The position numbers and the translations under genes are program-made. Shown one piece after another: positions 36,001 to 43,654 of a DNA stretch of 64,000 bases; position 1 is the first letter of the stretch; every line of letters begins with the position of its first letter. The DNA comes from JBKEAJ01 sp047975005. GTDB lineage: Bacteria; Bacteroidota; Bacteroidia; Bacteroidales; Prolixibacteraceae. The stretch lies in contig JBKECW010000069.1 in the NCBI GenBank assembly GCA_047975005.1, positions 1-64,000 on the forward strand, in the 5' to 3' direction. A model generated the notes under the pieces. It was not told where the DNA came from and did no database searches. It worked only from the letters and a program-made list of their open reading frames with translations.

Positions 36001-36111
36001 GTCCCAAAAACTTGCTGTGGGTTCGATGCTCATTATGTATGTTATTGCAGCGATAAGAAACACAATCCAACCTGCTACGATATTGTATAGACTATACTTT
36101 TTGTTGTTCAT
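33052..36111 (-). CDS. DUF2723 membrane protein, glycosyltransferase-like (GT117/TMEM260 type)
   Basis: A 1019-residue inner-membrane protein. The first catalytic loop carries the family motif IEPTASFWDCGEY at about 29-41, followed by VGHPPGSPIFLLLGRLF. About 12 transmembrane helices lie within residues 1-620, including the second hydrophobic block near 510-610. The region from 640 on is soluble and ends in helical TPR-like repeats (AKALTAEGKSDKALDLADIFV). Human TMEM260, a protein O-mannosyltransferase, belongs to this family, so a role in transferring a lipid-linked sugar to exported proteins is plausible. The donor and target are not visible here. purD lies 29 nt downstream and ackA 41 nt upstream on the same strand. 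Confidence 0.87.
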   Translation of the reverse strand: MNNKKYSLYNIVAGWIVFLIAAITYIMSIEPTASFWDCGEYVLSADGLQVGHPPGSPIFLLLGRLFIILGGNAHPAVMVNIMSAMASAFTILFLFWTITHLAKRLLIKDGEDITLHKTILILAGGAVGALAYTFSDTFWFSAVEGEVYALSSLFTAIVFWAILKWESVADQPHSSRWIVLIAFAIGISASIHLLNLLAIPAIVFVFYYKKYTPSLKGAIITFFVSLVILGFILYGVIINLFSYISSFELFFTNGLGLPYFTGTTVFVILLAVVFYFAIRYSIRKNKPALNTILISTIFVLIGYSSYVLILVRSNADTPMNQNDPSTAFRLDSYLNRDQYGDWPLFKGQFFTASPIDAKETGKIWDKKDGKYVEVGKRISYIYPDAQVGFFPRMWNGEQRYMSAYAQWGGNGNTVPMTSIRDRSGKIWEKPTFGANLKYMINYQVNHMYWRYFFWNFVGRQNDKISYGENLRNGQWISGIDFIDEGVRGVNNDVLPGTLNNKGRNVYYFLPLILGILGIMLQLKKERVGMHSLWVVFLLWVMTGLAVIVYLNQTPYQPRERDYAYAGSFYAFSIWIGLGAVYIGELLKKYTKSDLISMIAAVLCLAVPFQMLGQNWDDHDRTGRYMARDLGAQYLHSCPPNALLYTLGDNDTFPVWYNQEVEGVRRDVKVCNIGYTMSDWYIPQMRRKTYDADPIPSSLPNSFYRNRLSERVLIPDNVKNNTFDLKQFINILKQPNSQLIRASRGGEKVALCPAGKLVLKIDKEQVLKSGIVSKEHENAIVDEIVIDLSSKQGINRDELFVLDMLASTDWSRPICFSITCGSKINGLGLQKYMTLEGLAYKMTPALLQGSINVDRSYDIIANEFEWGNTKDTSLYIDETIQRSVSAPKSVLINVAKALTAEGKSDKALDLADIFVENINGNVLPYDRENFDVVRIYSQNGEKTKAADYLKLMFDDFDKQLNYLSTLDNARLANSFMADIANAESSLNNLVKIAKSENLPNRAEIEARFENIKKSFRLVKF

Positions 36112-36152
36112 AATATTGAATAATTACTTAATACCCAGACAATTACAAGGGA

Positions 36153-37355
36153 CTAGATGTTCTGTACTATATTTTTTGTGTCTAGTGCTATCATTAGCTC
36201 TTCATCCGTAGGAATACTAAGAACTTTCACCCTTGAGTCGGGATGAGACAAGTCAACCTCAATTCCTCTGATACTTGTGTTTTTAGTTTCGTCTAGTTTT
36301 ATACCTAAATAATCTAGATCCTTGCTGACCCCACTTCTTGTGGAGCTTGCGTTGTTACCAATTCCTCCTGTAAATATAAGAATATCGACACCATTCATTG
36401 CTGCTGTGTAAGCCCCTATGTATTTCTTCACTCTATAATCGTACAGGTTTAGAGCCATTGCAGCTCTTTGATTTCCTGCCTTTTTGGCTTCCTCTATTTC
36501 TCTCATGTCAGACGAGACTCCAGTCAGACCAAACATTCCAGAATGCTTGTTGAACAGCACATTGGCAGTTTCAATATCAAGGTCCTCTTTCTCCATAATA
36601 TATCCAACCACACCGACATCTAGGTCTCCGGTTCTTGTTCCCATCACCAATCCTTCTATTGGCGTGAGCCCCATGCTTGTGTCGATGGACTCGCCATACT
36701 TGATGGCTGCCACAGAGGCTCCATTACCAAGATGACAAGAAACTATTTTTTGTTTTTTTATGTCAACGCCCAGCATATCACATGCTCTTTGACAAACATA
36801 GCGGTGGCTTGTGCCATGAAAGCCATATCGGCGTATTCCGTGCTTTTCATATAATTTATAAGGAACCCCATACATGTACGCGTGCTCTGGCATGGTTTGA
36901 TGGAATGCTGTGTCAAACACTCCTACCTGAGGCACATTAGGCATCAGCTCGTCAACAGCAGATATACCTTTCAAATTTGGAGGATTATGAAGAGGTGCTA
37001 ATTCTATACACTTCTCAAGTTGATCTTTGACTTCATCGTTTATAAGTACACTCGATTTAAACTTGTCAGCACCATGTACAACTCGGTGTCCTACTGCATC
37101 AATTTCAGACAGGCTTTTTATACAGCCGTATTTCTCGCTGGAGATAACTCCAAGTATATACTCGACCCCTACTTTGTGGTCTAGGATTTCTCCTTGAAAA
37201 ACGACTTCCTTTCCTTTGCCTAATGATTGAACTAACTGCGATCCCTTCAATCCAAGTTTCTCTACTTCTCCTTTTGCCAAAACTGCTTCAGTTGCCATAT
37301 CAAACAACTGGTATTTTATGGAGCTACTCCCACAATTGAGCACTAATATTTTCAT
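36153..37355 (-). CDS. ackA: Acetate kinase
   Basis: A 400-residue enzyme that makes ATP and acetate from acetyl phosphate. It begins MKILVLNCGSSSIKYQLFD, and has GHRVVHGADKF, FDTAFHQTMPEHAY, RYGFHGTSHRYV, LGNGASVAAI and FTGGIGNNAS, all diagnostic of the family. It works with Pta, encoded two genes upstream; together they form the acetate branch of fermentation. The intervening gene (37418-38386) is an unusual insertion in the usual ackA-pta pair. Confidence 0.97.
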   Translation of the reverse strand: MKILVLNCGSSSIKYQLFDMATEAVLAKGEVEKLGLKGSQLVQSLGKGKEVVFQGEILDHKVGVEYILGVISSEKYGCIKSLSEIDAVGHRVVHGADKFKSSVLINDEVKDQLEKCIELAPLHNPPNLKGISAVDELMPNVPQVGVFDTAFHQTMPEHAYMYGVPYKLYEKHGIRRYGFHGTSHRYVCQRACDMLGVDIKKQKIVSCHLGNGASVAAIKYGESIDTSMGLTPIEGLVMGTRTGDLDVGVVGYIMEKEDLDIETANVLFNKHSGMFGLTGVSSDMREIEEAKKAGNQRAAMALNLYDYRVKKYIGAYTAAMNGVDILIFTGGIGNNASSTRSGVSKDLDYLGIKLDETKNTSIRGIEVDLSHPDSRVKVLSIPTDEELMIALDTKNIVQNI

Positions 37356-37417
37356 TTTGCTTTTTTTATTTTTTAGACTTCAAGTTCTGCGATACAAATG
37401 TGTATATGCGCTGCTCG

Positions 37418-38386
37418 TTAAAGTTTCTGATTAGGTCTGATTATTTTACCTTTGTCATCGTACTCATAGAAGCCTAAACCTGTTGACATACCAAGCATTC
37501 TCCCTCTATAAAGTTTTTTAATCAATGCCGAAGGCTTGTACTTTACATCTCCAAACTCTGAATACAGATTTTCCATCCAACGAATAACCTTGTCGACTCC
37601 TATTCTGTCGGCAATTTCAAATACTCCGTGTCTCATGCCATACCCTAAATGGAGGGTTTTATCTATATAGTCTAAAGAGCTTACTCCTTCCATCATTATT
37701 TCGCAAGCCTCATTCAGCAAAACTGCAAAAACTCGTATACTTACTAGACCGGCAGACTCTGCCACTGGGAGCACCGTGCGTCCCATCATACTTACAAAGT
37801 AGCAAACTTTCTCATAAGTCTCATCTGATGTATACAAACCCTTTATTACATCTATTGCCTTGGCTTTGGAAGACGAGGTAAAGAAGTGTACTCCTATACT
37901 TCTTTCCTTGTGTTCAAGCTCGGATGCCAGCTCTGTAATTGCTATGGTTGTTGAGTTAGTGGCAATTATACAACTCTCAGAAACAACCTTCTCTATTTTG
38001 TTAAATATGTCTCGGCGTTCGCATATTTTACCGCCTCTATCTACTGCTCTAATTGCTTCTACTACAAAGTCGCAATCTTTTAGGTCTTCATAATTTAGAG
38101 AGCCTTGTATTCTTGACAGTAAAGATTTTTTATCAGAGATTGTTAGTCCCCATCGCTCAATTTCTTTATCAAGTTCATCCGAAATATTGGAATATGCATC
38201 CTCTATTTTACTTTCTGACACATCTATAAAAACAACTTCCACTCCGTGGTAACTCGCCATTCTGGCGATATGTTGCCCTACTATACCGCAACCGATAATA
38301 CCAATCTTGGAGAATAACTTTCTAGACTTACTTCTTTCGTTTAAACCAAAATTCTCAATAGGTTCGTAAATCACTTCTTTAGCCAT
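37418..38386 (-). CDS. 3-hydroxyacyl-CoA dehydrogenase family protein with altered active site
   Basis: A 322-residue Rossmann dehydrogenase with the NAD domain first (GCGIVG at 32-37, acidic Asp55 for the ribose) and the helical C-domain from about 210. The family order is intact, but key residues differ. The usual HFFNP is HFFTS (His167 kept, Asn to Thr170). The catalytic Glu 12 residues after the His is Asp179. The GF-x-x-N-R motif is GLVSIR with Ile217 in place of the substrate-binding Asn. It may have a different substrate or none. It lies 17 nt after pta and 62 nt before ackA on the same transcript, so a link to acetyl-phosphate metabolism or redox sensing is suggested, not shown. Confidence 0.8.
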   Translation of the reverse strand: MAKEVIYEPIENFGLNERSKSRKLFSKIGIIGCGIVGQHIARMASYHGVEVVFIDVSESKIEDAYSNISDELDKEIERWGLTISDKKSLLSRIQGSLNYEDLKDCDFVVEAIRAVDRGGKICERRDIFNKIEKVVSESCIIATNSTTIAITELASELEHKERSIGVHFFTSSSKAKAIDVIKGLYTSDETYEKVCYFVSMMGRTVLPVAESAGLVSIRVFAVLLNEACEIMMEGVSSLDYIDKTLHLGYGMRHGVFEIADRIGVDKVIRWMENLYSEFGDVKYKPSALIKKLYRGRMLGMSTGLGFYEYDDKGKIIRPNQKL

Positions 38387-38403
38387 TGATAATATTTATA
38401 TGA

Positions 38404-39411
38404 TTAATTATTGTTGTTTACTGATGCCTGATTTGCTGTTATTGCAACCAAATTAACAATATCGTGTACAGAGCAGCCTCTAGACAGGTCGTTTATCGGT
38501 GCTGCCATGCCCTGTAGCACTGGCCCGATTGCTTCTGCTTTAGCCAAGCGCTGCACTAACTTATAACCTATATTTCCTGCTTCTAGATTTGGGAATACAA
38601 GAATATTTGCTCTTCCTGCCACTTCGCTATCGGGAGCTTTTAACTGAGCTACCTCGGGTATCAATGCTGCATCGACTTGCATCTCTCCGTCAATTTTCAG
38701 ATCTGGTCGCATTTCTTTTGCTATTCTTGTTGCATTCTTGACCCTGTCTACCAGCTCGTGCTTTGCACTTCCATAAGTAGAGAAACTAAGCATTGCAATA
38801 CGTGGCTCTATTCCCATTATGCTAGATGCTGTTTCTGCTGTGGATATTGCTATTTCTGCAAGTTGCTGTTCGGTCGGGTCAGGCATCACTGCACAATCTG
38901 CAAATACTAATATTCCATTGTGTCCAAAGTGAGGGTCATTTACAAACATAAAAAATGCTCCAGACACTACACTTACTCCTTTCTTTGTCTTTACATACTG
39001 AAATGCAGGCCTAAGCACATCTCCCGTAGCATTAATAGCTCCGGCAATCTCTCCGTCTGCGTCGCCGCACTTTATCATGAGTGCTGCAAAAACGAGAGGA
39101 TTGTTAAGGTCTGAAAGTGCCTTCTCCATTGTCATTCCCTTGTCGGCACGTTGCCTAACCATCTCTTCTGCATAGATTTCTCTATTTTCTGAAGATAATG
39201 GATTTATTATTTGCGCCCCACTAATATCAACCCCTAGTTCCTTTGATACTTGCGCTATTTGCTCCTCTCTACCCAGCAAAATAATATCTGCTATCTTCTC
39301 TTTCAAAATTATTTCTGTCGCCCGAAGGGTTCGTGGCTCATCGCCCTCAGGCAATACTATACGCTTAATATTTTTCTGCGCATTTTCTTTAATCTCACTT
39401 AGCAAGGTCAT
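38404..39411 (-). CDS. pta: Phosphate acetyltransferase
   Basis: A 335-residue short-form enzyme that interconverts acetyl-CoA and acetyl phosphate. ATG 39409-39411 is preferred to an in-frame TTG 24 nt upstream because the family normally begins close to the LLSEIKENAQ helix. Typical segments are RIVLPEGDEPRTLRA, GAFFMFVNDP, LSFSTYGSA and GRANILVFPNLEAGNIGYKLVQRL. There is no N-terminal DRTGG or P-loop extension. It heads the pta - dehydrogenase-like - ackA unit. A -7-like TAAATTTG is seen in the complement near 39451. Confidence 0.95.
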   Translation of the reverse strand: MTLLSEIKENAQKNIKRIVLPEGDEPRTLRATEIILKEKIADIILLGREEQIAQVSKELGVDISGAQIINPLSSENREIYAEEMVRQRADKGMTMEKALSDLNNPLVFAALMIKCGDADGEIAGAINATGDVLRPAFQYVKTKKGVSVVSGAFFMFVNDPHFGHNGILVFADCAVMPDPTEQQLAEIAISTAETASSIMGIEPRIAMLSFSTYGSAKHELVDRVKNATRIAKEMRPDLKIDGEMQVDAALIPEVAQLKAPDSEVAGRANILVFPNLEAGNIGYKLVQRLAKAEAIGPVLQGMAAPINDLSRGCSVHDIVNLVAITANQASVNNNN

Positions 39412-39574
39412 ATTTTCATTTTTATTTATGGACAAATTTCAACCGCAAATTTACAAAAAAAGAAGCATACTATAGTATAATTCTTCCTTTTTTAATAAAA
39501 CAAACTTCTTGCTACTAAATATATTTTATCTTTGCTTCAAAAAAAAGAAAATATTTCACAACATATACAATTCT

Positions 39575-41929
39575 ATGCGTAAATTATTGCTACTCATTCT
39601 TATCCTCGCATTCTGGCACAATAACGCCTACACACAAAAGGCTGTTACCATAAGCGGATATGTCAAAGACGCTGAAACCGGCGAGGAGATAGTTGGAGCA
39701 ACACTATTTGTCCCAGCCATCAAAGACGGAGCAATCAGTAACACTTATGGATATTATGCAATAAGCCTTATGCCTCTTACCGACAGTTTTAGCATAAAAA
39801 TCAACTGCATGGGCTATACAGTACAAGAGCTCAGCCTCGGGGGCATACCGTCGGACACCTTGATAAATATAAAACTAACGCCGGAGTCGACCATTATAGA
39901 CGAAGTGATAATCACTGCCGAGGAAAAGCGTAGTCACCAAGCGTCTACCGGACTGATAAAACTGGATATGACTCAGATAAAGGCTCTTCCAAGCACAATT
40001 GGCGAGCCAGATATAATACAAAACATACAGAAACAACCAGGAGTAATATCCATCGGCGAGGGAACATCCAGCTATTTTGTGCGTGGTGGCTCAGCAGATC
40101 AAAATCAAATAAGCATAGACGAGGCGAATGTTTACGACCCATCTCACTTGTTTGGATTGTTTTCGGTTTTCAATTACGACATTATCAAGAGTGTCGATCT
40201 GTACAAGGGCGGCATCAACTCTAAATACGGCGGGCGTTTGTCGTCTTTTCTGGATATTCACTCCATAGATGGCAACAACAAGAAGCTGCATGGCTCGGGA
40301 AGCGTAGGCTTGCTACTTGCAAAACTAATGATAGAAGCCCCCATCAAGAAAGATAAATCTTCGTTTATGGTATCAGGACGCCGATCGTACATAGACTTGT
40401 TTCAACGCATGAGCAGCGACCCTCAAGTGAGCGAAAACCTAATTTCTTTTTACGATCTTAATGCCAAAGTAAACTGGAAGCCCAGCGACAAGGACAGGCT
40501 TTATCTAGCGGGCTACTTCGGACGAGATAATTACAAGCTGGGTGATGATATAGCCAACTTCGGCTGGGGAAATGCAACAGGAACATTCAGATGGAACCAC
40601 CTTTTCAACGATAAGCTATTCGCCAACACCACCCTATTATATAGTCGATTTCAATATCAATTAGACATGGATGTCAATAACGCAGAGTTCGAATGGACAT
40701 CACTTACAAACGAAGCACAGGCAAAAATCGACTTCGACTGGTTTCATACCAACAGGAGTCGTTTTCAGTTTGGTTACAGCTTTTCATACAACACTTTTTT
40801 GCCTGCCAGAATAGAACCAAAAGACGACAACCCAACAATCAGCAGCTTTGAAATAGACAAACTACACTCCATTGAAAATGCTCTCTATTTCAATCACAAT
40901 CTGAAACTATGGGACAGATTATCACTGCAATACGGGCTTCGTTATTCTAACTATGCCAATATCGGACCGTACAATCAACGTATTTACGAAGCCCCGAAGG
41001 ATAATATAAATCCTCAATATACAATAGAAGAATACGGCAAGTTCGAGATAATAAAGGCTTTCAATCTTCTTGCCCCCCGAGCATCCTTGTCATACATGTT
41101 TGCCGAAGACTTTTCAGCAAAGGCATCCTACGACAAGACATATCAGAACCTGCATCTTATTGCCAATGGAGCTTTGCCGCTACCGTTCAATACCTGGCAA
41201 CCAAGCGGCATGTATATAGACCCACAAGAGGCCGATCAGTTTGCATTAAGCATTTCTAAGGACTATGGCTACAACTACAGCCTTTCTGTCGGGACTTTCT
41301 ACAAAAGATTTAACAATATAACCGCCTTTGCCGACAACTCGGAGATATTTTTCAACGAAGACATCATAACCGAGATACGCTCTGGCACTGGCGAATCTTA
41401 TGGACTAGAGATTAGTGCACAGAAGAATAGCGGCAGACTAAAAGGCGAGTTTGCCTACACCTTGTCAAAAGCGACACAACAAATTGACGGAGTCAACAAC
41501 GATAGAGAATTTGCCGCATCGCACGATCGCCGTCATGTAGTCAATATCAGCACGACTTACAAGTTAAGCCACAAGTGGACACTTGGAGCATCGTGGCAAT
41601 ACGGCACAGGTCGTCCGTTTACTATGCCCACCGGGAGATACGAATTTGATGGTCAACCAATGTATTATTATTCTGACAGGAATGCCTACCGACTACCCGA
41701 CTTTCACAGACTTGATATGTCTGCAACCTTCATCCCTAAGCCCCAATCCGAAAAAAGGTTTAAAAGCTCGTGGGTTCTTTCGATAGTAAATGTTTACAAT
41801 CGCAAAAATACCTTTACCATATTTATGGACGAACAAGAAACAGACGGTGCATACACCGGCAAAACAGAGCCGACAATGATGTACTTATTTCCTTTTCTAC
41901 CTACCATTTCCTACAATTTCAAATTTTAA
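39575..41929 (+). CDS. TonB-dependent receptor with carboxypeptidase-like N-domain
   Basis: A 784-residue outer-membrane receptor. I chose ATG 39575 because it gives a standard signal peptide (MRKLLLLILILAFW ... AYTQ). Residues about 24-105 are a CarboxypepD_reg-like beta-sandwich (ISGYVKDAETGEEIVGATLFVP), then a plug with GEPDIIQNIQKQPGV and YFVRGGSADQNQISIDEANVYDPSHLFG, then the barrel. The last residue is Phe, as expected for barrel insertion. The DUF4249 lipoprotein 12 nt downstream is its usual partner in Bacteroidota. No substrate is evident. TATCTTTG at 39527-39534 is a good -7 box. Confidence 0.92.
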   Translation: MRKLLLLILILAFWHNNAYTQKAVTISGYVKDAETGEEIVGATLFVPAIKDGAISNTYGYYAISLMPLTDSFSIKINCMGYTVQELSLGGIPSDTLINIKLTPESTIIDEVIITAEEKRSHQASTGLIKLDMTQIKALPSTIGEPDIIQNIQKQPGVISIGEGTSSYFVRGGSADQNQISIDEANVYDPSHLFGLFSVFNYDIIKSVDLYKGGINSKYGGRLSSFLDIHSIDGNNKKLHGSGSVGLLLAKLMIEAPIKKDKSSFMVSGRRSYIDLFQRMSSDPQVSENLISFYDLNAKVNWKPSDKDRLYLAGYFGRDNYKLGDDIANFGWGNATGTFRWNHLFNDKLFANTTLLYSRFQYQLDMDVNNAEFEWTSLTNEAQAKIDFDWFHTNRSRFQFGYSFSYNTFLPARIEPKDDNPTISSFEIDKLHSIENALYFNHNLKLWDRLSLQYGLRYSNYANIGPYNQRIYEAPKDNINPQYTIEEYGKFEIIKAFNLLAPRASLSYMFAEDFSAKASYDKTYQNLHLIANGALPLPFNTWQPSGMYIDPQEADQFALSISKDYGYNYSLSVGTFYKRFNNITAFADNSEIFFNEDIITEIRSGTGESYGLEISAQKNSGRLKGEFAYTLSKATQQIDGVNNDREFAASHDRRHVVNISTTYKLSHKWTLGASWQYGTGRPFTMPTGRYEFDGQPMYYYSDRNAYRLPDFHRLDMSATFIPKPQSEKRFKSSWVLSIVNVYNRKNTFTIFMDEQETDGAYTGKTEPTMMYLFPFLPTISYNFKF

Positions 41930-41941
41930 AAAGAATTAGTC

Positions 41942-42790
41942 ATGTACAAATACATTTTTTTCTTTCTATCCGCACTTATTTACAGCTCTTGTACCGAAGT
42001 AATTACAATAGACACAGAGCTTTCTGAAAACATTACGATAGTAGATGGTTATATAGGGGCAGAAGCCTTGCAATCGTACATAAAAGTTAGCAATGTTGTG
42101 GGTTTCTATGACGATGTCAAGGACAATACTGTTAGTAATGCTAGCATTATAGTTGCAAGAGGCAATGATACCCTGCCGTTTTTATGGGACGAGGACAGAA
42201 AGTTGTATGCCCCCACTCAGAAGTGGTCGAATGCCGTTTCCATCGGCGAGGAATTCGAGATGCAAATGCAGCTCGACGGCGAGCAATATACAGCAAATGA
42301 TTTGATGGCAGAAACAGCAAAATGCACCCTCAGATGGAGAGATGACAACGACGAGTGGGAATCCGAATATTCGGACGAGTACTATCAGGTGCGTTTAACA
42401 ATCGCCGACAACAAGGATAAGGACAATTACTACTACACAAAATTTTACAGGAGCAAAAAACAAATAACCTCCTATGGCTATGACATCATTGACGATGCCT
42501 TGTTCGACGTTAGTACAGTTGAAATGCCTTACAGAGGTTCATCTTTCAAATATGGGGATACTGTTTCGGTCATAAATTATGGCATATCAAGGGATGCCTA
42601 CGAATATTTTAGCCAAGCAAACTCAATGTTACAGAATGATGGTGGTCTATTTACACCGATACCCGCAAATCCCTACTCGAATATAAATGGAGGAAAAGGC
42701 AAGGTAATAGGTTTTTTCAGGGCTTCAATGGCGGCATACGATACGGTGATTATTGGCGACTCGACACGCTGGTCGCCAAGCGAGAGGTAA
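41942..42790 (+). CDS. DUF4249 family lipoprotein
   Basis: A 282-residue lipoprotein with lipobox IYSSC (Cys17) followed by TEVITIDTELSENITIVDGYI, the standard start of DUF4249. The rest is beta-rich with a central acidic stretch (KCTLRWRDDNDEWESEYSDEYYQV). The family is nearly always encoded next to a TonB receptor, as here (12-nt gap), and is thought to form the surface lid or ligand-binding part of the import complex. Ligand unknown. Confidence 0.88.
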   Translation: MYKYIFFFLSALIYSSCTEVITIDTELSENITIVDGYIGAEALQSYIKVSNVVGFYDDVKDNTVSNASIIVARGNDTLPFLWDEDRKLYAPTQKWSNAVSIGEEFEMQMQLDGEQYTANDLMAETAKCTLRWRDDNDEWESEYSDEYYQVRLTIADNKDKDNYYYTKFYRSKKQITSYGYDIIDDALFDVSTVEMPYRGSSFKYGDTVSVINYGISRDAYEYFSQANSMLQNDGGLFTPIPANPYSNINGGKGKVIGFFRASMAAYDTVIIGDSTRWSPSER

Positions 42791-42818
42791 AAGTGTAAAC
42801 TTTTTGTTTCTTTCAGAC

Positions 42819-43652
42819 TCAAAATTCAAACGCTAATAGACTGACTGCCATTATTGCCATTCCCGATATAAGACCATAGATAGCAATATGGTGTTCGCCG
42901 TACTCTTCGGCAGAAGGTAGCAACTCGTCGAAAGATATATACACCATTATTCCTGCCACTACTCCCAGAGCTGTGCCCGAAAACAACTCGGCATCCATAT
43001 TTGGGAAAAGAGGAAATATCACATACCATGCAAAAAGTGCTCCCAATGGCTCAAAAAGTCCGGTTGCAAAAGAATACCAGAATGCCTTTCTTCGGCTTCC
43101 TGTTGCATAATATATAGGAACCGAAACGGCTATCCCCTCTGGTATATTATGTATAGCCACAGCCAAAGCTATTGCAACACCTACTGACGGAGAACTAAGC
43201 CCCGACACAAAGGTTGCTATTCCTTCGGGAAAGTTATGAAGAGCAATGACTACACTCGAGAACACTCCGACCCTCATAAGACTTCTTAGCTTCGCCTTTT
43301 GTTTCTTATCATGCAATTCTTCCACTTTACGCATCTCGTGAGGATTTTCAAAAGCAGGAATTAGCTTGTCGATAACAGCTGTTAGAGCAATACCGCCAAA
43401 GAAAGCAACTAGTGCGTATACTGTTCCGATTTTACTTCCAAATTCATTTTTTAGAGAGTCCAAGGCCAAAGGATACATTTCGACAAACGAAATATACACC
43501 ATTACTCCTGCAGAAAGCCCAAGCGAGAACGCCAACAACCGAGGCTTGGTGCTTTTTGCCAGTAAGCCGATAAGGCTTCCAATACCTGTTGAAAGCCCTG
43601 CAAAAGCAGTTATCAGAAATGCAAAGGTTAATGCACTACTATCGATGTTCAT
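42819..43652 (-). CDS. zupT: ZIP family metal transporter (ZupT-like)
   Basis: A 277-residue inner-membrane protein with eight predicted helices. The two metal-site helices carry HNFPEGIATFVSG and HNIPEGIAVSVPI, the hallmark of ZIP/ZupT divalent-cation importers (zinc and sometimes iron or manganese). A His/Lys-rich loop (EELHDKKQKAKLRS) lies between helices 3 and 4. ATG 43650-43652 is preferred over an in-frame TTG two codons upstream; it lies 2 nt after the purF stop, so the two are translationally coupled. The metal is inferred from the family. Confidence 0.93.
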   Translation of the reverse strand: MNIDSSALTFAFLITAFAGLSTGIGSLIGLLAKSTKPRLLAFSLGLSAGVMVYISFVEMYPLALDSLKNEFGSKIGTVYALVAFFGGIALTAVIDKLIPAFENPHEMRKVEELHDKKQKAKLRSLMRVGVFSSVVIALHNFPEGIATFVSGLSSPSVGVAIALAVAIHNIPEGIAVSVPIYYATGSRRKAFWYSFATGLFEPLGALFAWYVIFPLFPNMDAELFSGTALGVVAGIMVYISFDELLPSAEEYGEHHIAIYGLISGMAIMAVSLLAFEF

Positions 43653-43654
43653 CG

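Noticed and set aside
42791..42818. Terminator between the DUF4249 and ZIP genes (AAAAGT-GTAA-ACTTTT)
   Set aside because: The stem is short and all A/T except one pair; support is too weak to list.
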